This document shows positions 47,568-57,558 of a stretch of DNA of 64,000 bases, piece after piece. Numbering within the stretch: the stretch's first letter is position 1; each line of letters opens with the position of its first letter. The position numbers and the translations under genes are program-made. This DNA is from Streptomyces sp. TG1A-60. GTDB taxonomy: Bacteria; Actinomycetota; Actinomycetes; Streptomycetales; Streptomycetaceae. The notes under the pieces are model-generated. The model worked only from the letters and a program-made list of their open reading frames with translations. It did no database searches and had not been told where the DNA came from. Where the stretch lies: contig NZ_CP147520.1 in NCBI RefSeq assembly GCF_037201975.1, forward strand, positions 6,324,001 to 6,388,000. Reading direction: 5' to 3'.

Positions 47568-50519
47568 ATGAGACGAAGAGCGAGATCGGTCCTCGCTGCC
47601 GGCGCGCTCCTGCTGGGCGGCGGTGCGGGACTCGCACCCCTGGCCCAGGCGGCCGAGAACGACGGCTCCGAGGCGGAGGAGGTCAAGGTCTTCCGCGCGG
47701 AGGTGACGAAGCAGCAGGTGCCCCTGCTGCTCGCGGCCGGGCAGGACGGCCACGAACTCAGCGAGCGGGCGCCGGAGAAGGGCACCGCCTCGGTCGAGGT
47801 CTACCTCACCGACAAGCAGGCGGACGCGCTGGAGAAGCAGGGCGTCGACCTGAAGGAGCACAAGCTCACCAACAAGGCGGAGGCGCGCGTGGCCGCCGCC
47901 GGCGACGGGGTCTACCGCCCCTACAGCGGCGCGGGCAACATCAAGGAGGAGATCATCCGGACGGGCCGGAAGCACCCGTCCCTGACCAAGGTGGTCTCCA
48001 TCGGCAAGTCCCTCCAGGGACAGGACATCCTCGCGGTCAAGCTCACCAAGAACGCGAAGAAGACCAAGGACGGCGTCAAGCCGTCGGTCCTGTACGTGTC
48101 CAACCAGCACGCGCGCGAGTGGATCACGCCGGAGATGACCCGGCGCCTGATGCACCACTACCTGGACAACTACAGGTCCGACAAGCGGATCAAGAAGATC
48201 GTCGACACCACCGAACTGTGGTTCGTGATCTCCGCCAACCCGGACGGGTACGACTTCACGCACCGGGACGCCGCCAACCGCCAGTGGCGCAAGAACCTGC
48301 GGGACATCAACGGCGACCACGCCATCACGGTCGGCGACGGCGTCGACCTCAACCGCAACTTCGCCTACAAGTGGGGCTACGACAACGAGGGTTCGTCCCC
48401 GTTCCCCACCAGTGAGACCTACCGCGGCGCCGGCCCCAACTCGGAGCCCGAGACGCAGGCCCTGGACGCCTTCGAGAAGCGCATCGGCTTCGAGTACGGC
48501 ATCAACTACCACTCGGCCGCCGAACTCATCCTCTACGGCGTCGGCTGGCAGGTGGCCACCCACACCCCGGACGACGTGCTCTACGAGGCGCTGGCCGGTA
48601 CGCCGGAGAACCCCGCGATCCCCGGCTACCACCCCCAGCTCTCCTCCGAGCTGTACACGACCAACGGCGAGGCGGACGGCCACGCGGCCAACGTCAACGG
48701 CACGGCGATGTTCACCCCGGAGATGTCGACCTGCCAGACCGTGTCGAGCATCGACCCGGACGACGCCTGGAAGTCCGAGGACTGCGCCTCGGTCTTCACG
48801 TTCCCGGACGACGAGAAGCTGATCCAGCAGGAGTTCGAGAAGAACATCCCGTTCGCGCTCTCCGTGGCCGAGTCCGCCGCCCGGCCCGACCAGCCGAAGT
48901 CGTCGGTCGGCGTCGACGCCCCGGACTTCACCCCGCAGCCCATCACCACCTCGTACTCGCGCGGCGCCGACCAGGCGATCTCCGTCGTCGCCCGCAAGTC
49001 GGTGCGCGACAAGGAGATGAAGTACCGCGTCAACGGCGGCCGTACGCACGACCGGACGCTCAGGCGCTGGAAGGGCGGCGAGACCTTCGGCGGTGAGGAC
49101 AACCTCTACTTCGACGAGTACCGGGCCAAGGTGCGGGACGGCGAACCGGGCGACGAGGTGCAGGTCTGGTTCACCGGCGTGACGAAGAGCGGCAAGCCCA
49201 CCTCCAGCAAGCGCTTCACGTACACGATCGCCGAACGCCCCAGGGCCGACACGCTCGTCGTCGCCGAGGAGGGCGCGACCGCGACCCGGACGCAGGTCTA
49301 TGTGGACGCGCTGAAGGCCAACGGCAGGAAGGCGCTCGTCTGGGACGTCGCGACCCAGGGCGCACCCGACGTGCTGGGCGTACTGAAGCACTTCAAGACC
49401 GTCGTGCACTACACGGGCGCCGTCCGGCCGGGCGTCGCCACCCAGCTCGAACTGCGCGCCCACCTCAACGAGGGCGGCAAGCTGATCGAGGCGGGCGAGA
49501 GCGCGGGCGGCGCCGTCGACCTCGGCGGCGGCACTCTGTCGAACGACTTCAGCCAGTACTACCTCGGCGCATACAGCCGTACCGCCCTGTCCGACGCCAG
49601 GACCTTCGCGGGCCTCGGCAGGCTGGACGGCTTCACGGGGGCGCTCGGTGACGCGCCGGGCAGCCCGCTGAACACCGCAGGATCGTTCGGCGTCACCTCG
49701 GACGCCCTGCCCGTGGAGACGTTCCCGCGGTTCGCGAGCGCCGGCGCGGGCCAGTACCCCGGGACCGTCAACCCCTACGGCCCGTACGAGGGCGCGTCGA
49801 TGGCGGCCGTCACGCACACCGACTACGCCTGGAACCGCCTCACCCGCACCCTGGACCTCACCTCGGTGAGCGCGGCCGACCGGCCCACCCTGCGTACCCG
49901 GATGCTGTGGAGCACGGAGGAGGGCTACGACCACGCGGTGCTGGAGGCGCGCACGGCCGGGGCGGACGACTGGACGACGCTGCCGGAGGCCGGCGGCGCC
50001 ACCTCCACCGCCGTGCCCGTCGAGTGCGAGGCCGGGTACTTCGTCCAGGCCCACCCGGCCCTGAAGCGGTACCTGACTCCCGGTTCCGGCGGCTGCGCAC
50101 CCACCGGCACCAGCGGTACCTGGAACAGCTTCACCGGGGCCTCCGACGGATGGCAGCAGGTCGAGTTCGACCTGTCCGCGTACGCCGGGAAGACGGTCGA
50201 GGTGTCGCTCGGCTACATCACCGACCCCGGCTCCGGCGGTCGCGGCGTCCTCGTCGACAACGCCACCGTCGTGATCGGCGGCACGCCCGGCGCGACCGAG
50301 GGCTTCGAGGCGTCGCTCGGTGCCTGGAGCGTTTCCGGCCCGCCCGCGGGCAGCCCGGCGGTCGTGAAGGACTGGGGTCTGTCGGGTGAACTGTTCAAGA
50401 CGTACGGCGCCGTCACCACGGACGACACCGTGCTGCTGGGCTTCGGCCTGGAGCAGGTCACCACGGCGGCCGACCGCAAGGCGCTGCTCGGCAAGGCGCT
50501 GGCGGCCCTGAAGAACTGA
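47568..50519 (+). CDS. Secreted M14-family zinc carboxypeptidase, large multidomain
   Basis: A 983-residue exoenzyme. A signal peptide (RSVLAAGALLLGGGAGLAPLA) is probably cleaved after AQA. After a ~90-residue propeptide-like region the M14 domain starts near RPYSGAGNIKEEI. Zinc ligands are His and Glu in SNQHAREWITPEM and His in GINYHSAAELILYG; substrate-binding Asn-Arg is in GVDLNRNFAYKWG. The catalytic Glu should lie around 400-425. The C-terminal ~500 residues hold a gatekeeper-like beta domain and an immune-inhibitor-A-like module (VLVDNATVVIGGTPGATEGF). ATG 47568 follows AAGGGGGG. Monocistronic; a nutritional role is likely. Confidence 0.9.
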   Translation: MRRRARSVLAAGALLLGGGAGLAPLAQAAENDGSEAEEVKVFRAEVTKQQVPLLLAAGQDGHELSERAPEKGTASVEVYLTDKQADALEKQGVDLKEHKLTNKAEARVAAAGDGVYRPYSGAGNIKEEIIRTGRKHPSLTKVVSIGKSLQGQDILAVKLTKNAKKTKDGVKPSVLYVSNQHAREWITPEMTRRLMHHYLDNYRSDKRIKKIVDTTELWFVISANPDGYDFTHRDAANRQWRKNLRDINGDHAITVGDGVDLNRNFAYKWGYDNEGSSPFPTSETYRGAGPNSEPETQALDAFEKRIGFEYGINYHSAAELILYGVGWQVATHTPDDVLYEALAGTPENPAIPGYHPQLSSELYTTNGEADGHAANVNGTAMFTPEMSTCQTVSSIDPDDAWKSEDCASVFTFPDDEKLIQQEFEKNIPFALSVAESAARPDQPKSSVGVDAPDFTPQPITTSYSRGADQAISVVARKSVRDKEMKYRVNGGRTHDRTLRRWKGGETFGGEDNLYFDEYRAKVRDGEPGDEVQVWFTGVTKSGKPTSSKRFTYTIAERPRADTLVVAEEGATATRTQVYVDALKANGRKALVWDVATQGAPDVLGVLKHFKTVVHYTGAVRPGVATQLELRAHLNEGGKLIEAGESAGGAVDLGGGTLSNDFSQYYLGAYSRTALSDARTFAGLGRLDGFTGALGDAPGSPLNTAGSFGVTSDALPVETFPRFASAGAGQYPGTVNPYGPYEGASMAAVTHTDYAWNRLTRTLDLTSVSAADRPTLRTRMLWSTEEGYDHAVLEARTAGADDWTTLPEAGGATSTAVPVECEAGYFVQAHPALKRYLTPGSGGCAPTGTSGTWNSFTGASDGWQQVEFDLSAYAGKTVEVSLGYITDPGSGGRGVLVDNATVVIGGTPGATEGFEASLGAWSVSGPPAGSPAVVKDWGLSGELFKTYGAVTTDDTVLLGFGLEQVTTAADRKALLGKALAALKN

Positions 50520-50630
50520 GCGCCGACCGCGCACGGAACAGCTGACGAGTGGCTGATGGGCGGCCCTCGGGACGTCTGGAATCAGATGATCGGAAGGGCG
50601 CTCAAAAGGTAATCACCTCGTAAAACCAGG

Positions 50631-50664
50631 GCGGTCCGTACTCCTACTGGCGAGTATGGACCGC
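50631..50664. promoter_or_regulatory. 13-bp inverted repeat upstream of gap
   Basis: Arms GCGGTCCGTACTC (50631-50643) and GAGTATGGACCGC (50652-50664) pair completely with one G-U, around an 8-nt spacer. It sits about 126 bp before the gap start. It may be an operator for the glycolytic operon or a structured leader; no regulator is known for it. Confidence 0.5.
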
Positions 50665-50678
50665 ACCGGCATGTATAG

Positions 50679-51800
<1,122 letters not shown>

Positions 51801-51830
51801 TCGACAGAGCGCGCACTTCGATGTGAGAGC

Positions 51831-51868
51831 AGGGCTCGGGCGGCGCGGGGACGCGCCGCCCGAGCCCT
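51831..51868 (+). terminator. Strong hairpin between gap and pgk
   Basis: A perfect 17-bp stem (51831-51847 with 51852-51868) closed by a GGGA tetraloop. It lacks a U-tract. It probably terminates most gap transcripts or stabilises their 3' end, so that gap can be expressed above pgk-tpiA. Confidence 0.75.
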
Positions 51869-51935
51869 GACTCACGTACGCAACGGCCCTCCTACGATCA
51901 CGAGCACCACAAGTCCTCTTCGGGAGCCCCCTCAC

Positions 51936-53159
51936 ATGAAGACGATCGACGAACTCCTCGCCGGCCAGGTAGCCGGAAAGCGGGTCTTCGTCCGCGCCGA
52001 CCTGAACGTGCCGCTGGACGGCACGACCATCACCGACGACGGCCGCATCCGCGCCGTGCTGCCCACCGTGAAGGCGCTGGCCGGCGCGGGAGCGCGCGTC
52101 GTCGTCGCCTCCCACCTGGGCCGCCCCAAGGGCGCCCCGGACCCGGCCTTCTCCCTCGCCCCGGCCGCCACCCGCCTCGGTGAACTCCTCGGCAGCGGCG
52201 TGGCCTTCGCGACGGACACGGTCGGCGAGTCCGCCGCGGCCACGGTCGCGGGCCTCACCGACGGCCAGGTCGCGGTCGTCGAGAACCTTCGCTTCAACGC
52301 CGGCGAGACGTCCAAGGACGACGCCGAGCGCGGCGCCTTCGCCGACCGGCTCGCCGCCCTCGCCGACGTCTACGTGGGCGACGGCTTCGGCGCGGTGCAC
52401 CGAAAGCACGCCTCGGTCTTCGACCTCCCTGCCCGCCTGCCGCGCTACGCCGGACACCTCATCGCCACCGAGGTCGGCGTCCTGAAGAAGCTCACCGAGG
52501 ACGTGCGGCGCCCCTACGTGGTCGCGCTCGGTGGCGCCAAGGTCTCCGACAAGCTCGCCGTCATCGACCAGCTGCTCGCCAAGGCCGACCGCATCCTCAT
52601 CGGCGGCGGCATGGCGTACACGTTCCTCAAGGCCAAGGGCTACGAGATCGGCAGCTCCCTGCTCCAGGAGGACCAGCTCGCCGTGGTCACCGAGTACCTG
52701 GAGCGTGCGGAGAAGACCGGCGTCGAACTGGTCCTGCCCGTCGACGCGCTCGTCTCGTCCGCGTTCCCGGACCTGAAGACCAAGGCTCCGGCCCACCCCA
52801 CCCCCGTCGCCGCGGACGCCATCCCGGCCGACCAGATGGGTCTCGACATCGGTCCGGAGACCCGCAAGCTGTACGCCTCGAAGATCACGGACGCCGCCAC
52901 CGTCTTCTGGAACGGCCCCATGGGCGTCTTCGAGCACCCCGATTTCGCCGAGGGCACCAAGGCGGTCGCCCAGGCACTTCTCGACTCGGGGGCCTTCACG
53001 GTCGTCGGCGGCGGCGACTCCGCCGCGGCCGTGCGCATCCTGGGCTTCGACGAGGAGGCTTCTCCGGCGAAATTCGATCACATCTCGATCGGTGGCGGCG
53101 CCTCCCTCGAATACCTCGAGGGCAAGACGCTCCCCGGCCTCGCCGCACTGGAGGACTGA
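51936..53159 (+). CDS. pgk: Phosphoglycerate kinase
   Basis: A 407-residue two-domain kinase making ATP from 1,3-bisphosphoglycerate. N-terminal signature KRVFVRADLNVPLDG; substrate-binding residues in SHLGRPKG; hinge and nucleotide site in VALGGAKVSDKLAVID, and GVFEHPDFAEGT plus VVGGGDSAAAVRILG near the C-terminus. ATG 51936 after GGGAGCCCCCTC. Four bases separate its stop region from tpiA, so the two are cotranscribed. Confidence 0.97.
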   Translation: MKTIDELLAGQVAGKRVFVRADLNVPLDGTTITDDGRIRAVLPTVKALAGAGARVVVASHLGRPKGAPDPAFSLAPAATRLGELLGSGVAFATDTVGESAAATVAGLTDGQVAVVENLRFNAGETSKDDAERGAFADRLAALADVYVGDGFGAVHRKHASVFDLPARLPRYAGHLIATEVGVLKKLTEDVRRPYVVALGGAKVSDKLAVIDQLLAKADRILIGGGMAYTFLKAKGYEIGSSLLQEDQLAVVTEYLERAEKTGVELVLPVDALVSSAFPDLKTKAPAHPTPVAADAIPADQMGLDIGPETRKLYASKITDAATVFWNGPMGVFEHPDFAEGTKAVAQALLDSGAFTVVGGGDSAAAVRILGFDEEASPAKFDHISIGGGASLEYLEGKTLPGLAALED

Positions 53160-53165
53160 CCCTCA

Positions 53166-53954
53166 ATGACTGTTTCCGACAAGGGCCGCCTGCCCCTGAT
53201 GGCGGGCAACTGGAAGATGAACCTCAACCACCTCGAGGCCATCGCGCACGTCCAGAAGCTCGCCTTCGCCCTCGCCGACAAGGACTACGAGGCCTGCGAG
53301 GTCGCGGTCCTGCCGCCCTTCACCGACCTGCGCTCGGTCCAGACCCTGGTCGACGGCGACAAGCTCAAGATCAAGTACGGCGCCCAGGACGTCTCGGCCC
53401 ACGACTCCGGCGCCTACACCGGCGAGATCTCCGGCCCGATGCTGGCCAAGCTCAAGTGCACCTTCGTCGCGATCGGCCACTCCGAGCGCCGCCAGTACCA
53501 CGACGAGACCGACGAGATCGTCAACGCCAAGGTCAAGGCCGCCTACAAGCACGGCCTCACCCCCATTCTGTGCGTCGGTGAGGAGCTGGAGGTCCGCGAG
53601 GCGGGCAACCACGTCTCCCACACGCTCGCCCAGGTCGAGGGCGGCCTCAAGGACGTCCCCGCCGAGCACGCCGAGACGATCGTGATCGCCTACGAGCCCG
53701 TCTGGGCCATCGGCACCGGCAAGGTCTGCGGCGCCGAGGACGCGCAGGAGGTCTGCGCGGCCGTCCGCGGCAAGCTCGCCGAGCTGTACTCCCAGGAGAC
53801 CGCCGACCAGATCCGCATCCAGTACGGCGGCTCCGTCAAGGCGGGCAACGTCGCCGAGATCATGGCGCAGGCCGACATCGACGGCGCCCTCGTCGGCGGT
53901 GCCTCCCTGGACGCCGACGAGTTCGTCAAGATCGTGCGCTTCCGCGACCAGTGA
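53166..53954 (+). CDS. tpiA: Triosephosphate isomerase
   Basis: A 262-residue TIM barrel interconverting dihydroxyacetone phosphate and glyceraldehyde 3-phosphate. Catalytic residues are Asn-Lys in [14 protein letters not shown], His in [13 protein letters not shown], and Glu in [14 protein letters not shown]; the phosphate loop is [15 protein letters not shown]. It follows pgk by six bases. Normal length. Confidence 0.97.
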   Translation: MTVSDKGRLPLMAGNWKMNLNHLEAIAHVQKLAFALADKDYEACEVAVLPPFTDLRSVQTLVDGDKLKIKYGAQDVSAHDSGAYTGEISGPMLAKLKCTFVAIGHSERRQYHDETDEIVNAKVKAAYKHGLTPILCVGEELEVREAGNHVSHTLAQVEGGLKDVPAEHAETIVIAYEPVWAIGTGKVCGAEDAQEVCAAVRGKLAELYSQETADQIRIQYGGSVKAGNVAEIMAQADIDGALVGGASLDADEFVKIVRFRDQ

Positions 53955-54008
53955 GGGCGACCCGGGAACCGCGAGTAGGCGGCAGGCGCGGAACGTCGTA
54001 GTCTTGCG

Positions 54009-54034
54009 GGGGCATGGCGCTGCCGCCATGCCCC
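54009..54034 (+). terminator. Hairpin between tpiA and secG
   Basis: GGGGCATGGC (54009-54018) pairs perfectly with GCCATGCCCC (54025-54034) across a 6-nt loop. It may end the pgk-tpiA transcript or be a leader hairpin for secG. Confidence 0.5.
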
Positions 54035-54070
54035 TGTCGTCCATCCAGATCCGAGGAAGTTGGTCCAGCC

Positions 54071-54307
54071 GTGGTTATGGGGTTCTCGATCGCCCTGATC
54101 GTCTTCAGCGGGTTGCTGATGCTGCTGGTGCTGATGCACAAGGGCAAGGGCGGCGGCCTCTCCGACATGTTCGGTGGCGGCATGCAGTCGTCCGTCGGCG
54201 GCTCCTCGGTCGCCGAGCGCAACCTCGACCGGATCACCGTCGTGGTCGCTCTGTTGTGGTTCGCGTGCATTGTCGTACTCGGCATCCTGATGAAGGTCAA
54301 CAACTGA
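54071..54307 (+). CDS. secG: Preprotein translocase subunit SecG
   Basis: A 78-residue inner-membrane protein with two helices (FSIALIVFSGLLMLLVLMHK and ITVVVALLWFACIVVLGILM). They are joined by the conserved cytosolic loop KGKGGGLSDMFGGGMQSSVG. It associates with SecYE to stimulate protein export. GTG 54071 or ATG 54077 are both possible; AGGAAG lies 12 bases before the GTG. Linkage to tpiA is conserved in actinobacteria. Confidence 0.93.
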   Translation: MVMGFSIALIVFSGLLMLLVLMHKGKGGGLSDMFGGGMQSSVGGSSVAERNLDRITVVVALLWFACIVVLGILMKVNN

Positions 54308-54363
54308 CCCTCAGGTCGGACACCGGCGAGACAACACGTCACGGACGCACCGATCCGCACGTA

Positions 54364-54412
54364 AAGCCCCATGCTGGGTACGCGACTCCGAGCGCGGCCT
54401 ATCATGGGGCTT
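54364..54412 (+). terminator. Inverted repeat after secG
   Basis: AAGCCCCATG (54364-54373) and CATGGGGCTT (54403-54412) are perfect complements separated by 29 nt that can fold further. It is likely the secG terminator; a structured RNA is also possible. Confidence 0.5.
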
Positions 54413-54443
54413 GCGTCTGGGGGCGGGAGGTAACTCCCATCAC

Positions 54444-54510
54444 TGGACGCGCGTTGGGCCTTACGTAGACTGAGGCGCTCGCAGCGAAGCGAAACGCCGA
54501 CTCGCTTCGC
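54444..54510 (+). promoter_or_regulatory. Probable promoter and leader hairpin of rbpA
   Basis: TGGACG (54444-54449), a 16-bp spacer and TAGACT (54466-54471) fit a vegetative Streptomyces promoter. Downstream, GCGAAGCGA (54484-54492) and TCGCTTCGC (54502-54510) form a 9-bp leader hairpin 27 nt before the GTG start. Positions are seen; promoter activity is inference. Confidence 0.4.
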
Positions 54511-54537
54511 CGCACCATCACGCAGGGAGTTACGACC

Positions 54538-54873
54538 GTGGCAAGTGGCAACGCGATCCGAGGAAGCCGGGTCGGGGCGGGGCCGATGGGCGAAGCCGAG
54601 CGCGGCGAGTCCGCACCCCGGCTGCGCATCTCCTTCTGGTGCTCCAACGGACACGAGACCCAGCCGAGCTTCGCCAGCGACGCACAGGTCCCCGACGCCT
54701 GGGACTGCCCGCGCTGCGGCTTCCCCGCCGGACAGGACCGGGACAACCCACCGGACCCACCGCGCACCGAGCCCTACAAGACGCACCTCGCCTATGTGCG
54801 GGAGCGGCGCAGCGACGCGGACGGCGAGGCGATCCTCGCCGAGGCGCTCGCCAAACTGCGGGGCGAGATCTAG
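54538..54873 (+). CDS. rbpA: RbpA-family RNA polymerase-binding protein
   Basis: A 111-residue protein with the RbpA layout. It has an N-terminal tail with AIRGSRVG. The core RbpA domain is RISFWCSNGHETQPSFASDA, with zinc-ligand candidates in CSNGH and in CPRCG. A basic linker is followed by the sigma-interaction helix (PYKTHLAYVRERRSDADGEA). RbpA binds the beta/sigma region of RNA polymerase and stabilises open complexes with the housekeeping sigma factor. Streptomyces usually have more than one family member, and this may be the paralogue rather than the classical RbpA. GTG 54538 after AGGGAG. Between secG and pgi as in other Streptomyces. Confidence 0.85.
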   Translation: MASGNAIRGSRVGAGPMGEAERGESAPRLRISFWCSNGHETQPSFASDAQVPDAWDCPRCGFPAGQDRDNPPDPPRTEPYKTHLAYVRERRSDADGEAILAEALAKLRGEI

Positions 54874-54882
54874 AAGTCGACA

Positions 54883-54912
54883 CCGGCCGGGCACCCAGGG
54901 GTGCCCGGCCGG
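54883..54912 (+). terminator. Terminator of rbpA
   Basis: CCGGCCGGGCACCC (54883-54896) and GGGTGCCCGGCCGG (54899-54912) are perfect 14-bp complements with almost no loop, ten bases after the rbpA stop. Confidence 0.75.
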
Positions 54913-55138
54913 ACGCGTGTGTGGCGCGTGACCCACGATTCCCGCGTTTCCCCTGGCCAGGCTGATTGTCAGTGGTGCCCCCCACGGTTTGGATACCGGC
55001 GCTCAAGGCGGACGTATCCGTTGTCGAGCCGGACGACGACGGGACGACAGCTCATGCTCCGTCGTGATCAATTAGGTTGGAACCGGCAGCGGGGCAAGGT
55101 ACCGGCAGGACCAGGTAGGAAAGAGGCTGAAGTCCGAG

Positions 55139-56794
55139 ATGAACGCAGAAAGCCGTACCAGGCTCGACCAGACACCCGAGTGGACCGCGCTGGCCGAGCA
55201 CCGGGAGCAACTGGGCGAGGTCCAACTGCGTGAGCTGTTCGCGGCCGACCCCGAGCGCGGCGCCGGTTACACACTGGAGGTCGGCGATCTGCACGTCGAC
55301 TACTCCAAGCACCTGGTCACCGACGAGACGCTGCGGCTGCTGCGCGAGCTGGCCGCCGCGACCGACGTGTTCGGGCTGCGGGACGCCATGTTCCGCGGCG
55401 AGAAGATCAACACCACCGAGGACCGCGCCGTCCTGCACACCGCGCTGCGCGCCCCGCGTGACGCGGTGATCGAGGTCGACGGCGAGAACGTGGTGCCGGC
55501 CGTGCACGCCGTCCTCGACAGGATGACCGCCTTCGCCGAGCGCATCCGCTCCGGCGAGTGGACCGGTCACACCGGCCGCCGCGTCAAGAACATCGTCAAC
55601 GTCGGCATCGGCGGCTCCGACCTGGGCCCGGCGATGGCGTACGAGGTGCTGCGGTCCTACACCGACCGCGACCTGACCGTCCGCTTCGTGTCGAACGTCG
55701 ACGGGGCCGACCTGCACGAGGCGGTGCGGGACCTGGACGCGGCGGAGACGCTGTTCGTCATCGCCTCCAAGACGTTCACCACGATCGAGACGATCACCAA
55801 CGCGACGTCCGCGCGCGACTGGCTGCTCACCGAGCTGAAGGCCGGCTCCGAGGCCGTCGCCAAGCACTTCGTGGCGCTGTCCACGAACGCCGGGAAGGTG
55901 TCGGACTTCGGCATCGACACGGCCAACATGTTCGAGTTCTGGGACTGGGTCGGCGGCCGGTACTCGTACGACTCGGCGATCGGTCTGTCCTTGATGATCG
56001 CGATCGGCCCGGACCGCTTCCGCGAGATGCTGGACGGCTTCCAACTGGTCGACGAGCACTTCCGTACGGCGCCTGCCGAGTCCAACGTGCCGCTGCTGCT
56101 GGGCCTGCTGGGGATCTGGTACGGCAACTTCCATGACGCGCAGTCGCACGCGGTGCTGCCGTACAGCCACTATCTGTCCAAGTTCACGGCCTACTTGCAA
56201 CAGCTGGACATGGAGTCCAACGGCAAGTACGTGGGCCGGGACGGGGTGCCGGTGCAGTGGCAGACCGGGCCGGTGGTGTGGGGCACGCCGGGGACGAACG
56301 GGCAGCACGCGTACTACCAGTTGATCCACCAGGGCACGAAGCTGATCCCGGCGGACTTCATCGGCTTCGCCGAGCCGGTCGCCGAACTCGGTGACCGGCT
56401 CAAGGCCCAGCACGACCTGCTGATGGCCAACTTCTTCGCCCAGACCCAGGCGCTGGCCTTCGGCAAGACGCCGGACGAGGTGCGGGCGGAGGGTGTGCCG
56501 GAGGAGCTGGTGCCGCACAGGACCTTCCGGGGGAACCACCCGACGACCACCATCCTGGCGAAGGAGCTGACCCCCTCGGTCCTCGGCCAGCTGATCGCGC
56601 TGTACGAGCACAAGGTGTTCGTACAGGGCGCCGTCTGGAACATCGACTCCTTCGACCAGTGGGGCGTCGAGCTGGGCAAGGTCCTCGCGAAGCGCGTAGA
56701 GCCGGCGCTGACGGAGGGGGCTGAGGTACCGGGGCTGGACGAGTCCACGCAGGCGCTGGTCGCCAGGTACCGGGAGCTGCGCGGCAGGCGGTAG
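55139..56794 (+). CDS. pgi: Glucose-6-phosphate isomerase
   Basis: A 551-residue enzyme interconverting glucose 6-phosphate and fructose 6-phosphate. Signatures are [75 protein letters not shown], and the C-terminal catalytic His/Lys region [14 protein letters not shown] and [22 protein letters not shown] 55139 is chosen by family N-terminus. It is the last core gene; it converges with the biosynthetic cluster at 56842. Confidence 0.97.
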   Translation: MNAESRTRLDQTPEWTALAEHREQLGEVQLRELFAADPERGAGYTLEVGDLHVDYSKHLVTDETLRLLRELAAATDVFGLRDAMFRGEKINTTEDRAVLHTALRAPRDAVIEVDGENVVPAVHAVLDRMTAFAERIRSGEWTGHTGRRVKNIVNVGIGGSDLGPAMAYEVLRSYTDRDLTVRFVSNVDGADLHEAVRDLDAAETLFVIASKTFTTIETITNATSARDWLLTELKAGSEAVAKHFVALSTNAGKVSDFGIDTANMFEFWDWVGGRYSYDSAIGLSLMIAIGPDRFREMLDGFQLVDEHFRTAPAESNVPLLLGLLGIWYGNFHDAQSHAVLPYSHYLSKFTAYLQQLDMESNGKYVGRDGVPVQWQTGPVVWGTPGTNGQHAYYQLIHQGTKLIPADFIGFAEPVAELGDRLKAQHDLLMANFFAQTQALAFGKTPDEVRAEGVPEELVPHRTFRGNHPTTTILAKELTPSVLGQLIALYEHKVFVQGAVWNIDSFDQWGVELGKVLAKRVEPALTEGAEVPGLDESTQALVARYRELRGRR

Positions 56795-56841
56795 GGGATC
56801 GGGGGAGGGGGAGGCGCCCTCTTCCTCTCCCCACCCGGCTC

Positions 56842-57558
56842 TCAGTGCCCCATACCGGCACCGCCGTCGACCGGGATGACGGCGCCGCGGACGTAACCGG
56901 CGCCGGCGAGGAAGGCGACTGCGTCGGCGACCTCCTCGGGGCGCCCGAGGCGGCCCGCGGGGGTGGCCCGCAGCAGGCCCTGGCGTTGCTCGGGGGTGAG
57001 GGCGCGGCTCATGTCGGTCTCGGTGAGGCCGGGGGCGACGACGTTGCAGGTGATGTCGCGGGGGCCGAGTTCCTGGGTCAGGGAGCGGGCGAAGCCGACC
57101 AGACCGGCCTTCGCCGCCGCGTAGTTGGTCTGACCGGGGGCGCCGTGCAGGGCGGCCGTGGAGGAGATGAGGACGATGCGGCCGTGGCCCGCGCGGAGCA
57201 TGCCGCGCACCGCGCGTCGGGCGACGCGGAAGGCTCCGGTGAGGTTGGTGTCGAGGACGGAGGTGAAGTCCGCCTCGGTCATCCGCACCAGCAGCCGATC
57301 GTGGGTGGCGCCCGCGTTGGCGACCAGGACGGTGACCGGGCCGTGGGCCGCCTCGGCCTCCTCGAAGGCCCGGTCGACCTGTTGGCTGTCCGTCACATCG
57401 CACCGTACGGCGAGGAACGTGTCGCAGGCGGGGGGCTCGTCACCTCGGTAGGTCACGGTGACCTGGTCCCCGGCCGCCGCGAAACGGCGGGCGGTGGCCA
57501 GTCCGATGCCCCTGTTCCCGCCGGTGACGAGGACCGAACGGGCCGTTGGCTGTGTCAT
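56842..57558 (-). CDS. FabG-like 3-oxoacyl-ACP reductase (SDR)
   Basis: A 238-residue short-chain dehydrogenase. Cofactor motif VTGGNRGIGLATARRF (residues ~10-25). Catalytic Ser-Tyr-Lys lie in VLISSTAALHGAPGQTNYAA AAK-type sequence (NYAAAKAGLVGFARSL), with Asn in VANAGATHD. The C-terminus is YVRGAVIPVDGGAGMGH as in FabG. It would reduce beta-ketoacyl-ACP made by the ketosynthase of this cluster. ATG 57558 overlaps the exporter stop by ATGA. Confidence 0.9.
   Translation of the reverse strand: MTQPTARSVLVTGGNRGIGLATARRFAAAGDQVTVTYRGDEPPACDTFLAVRCDVTDSQQVDRAFEEAEAAHGPVTVLVANAGATHDRLLVRMTEADFTSVLDTNLTGAFRVARRAVRGMLRAGHGRIVLISSTAALHGAPGQTNYAAAKAGLVGFARSLTQELGPRDITCNVVAPGLTETDMSRALTPEQRQGLLRATPAGRLGRPEEVADAVAFLAGAGYVRGAVIPVDGGAGMGH

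Noticed and set aside
47397..50534. Long minus-strand frame opposite the M14 carboxypeptidase
   Set aside because: Low-complexity Arg/Val/Asp-rich translation without motifs; the plus strand carries the signal peptide and zinc motifs.
55052..57403. Minus-strand frame of about 783 codons opposite pgi
   Set aside because: Antisense shadow of pgi running into the fabG-like gene in the wrong frame; no motifs.
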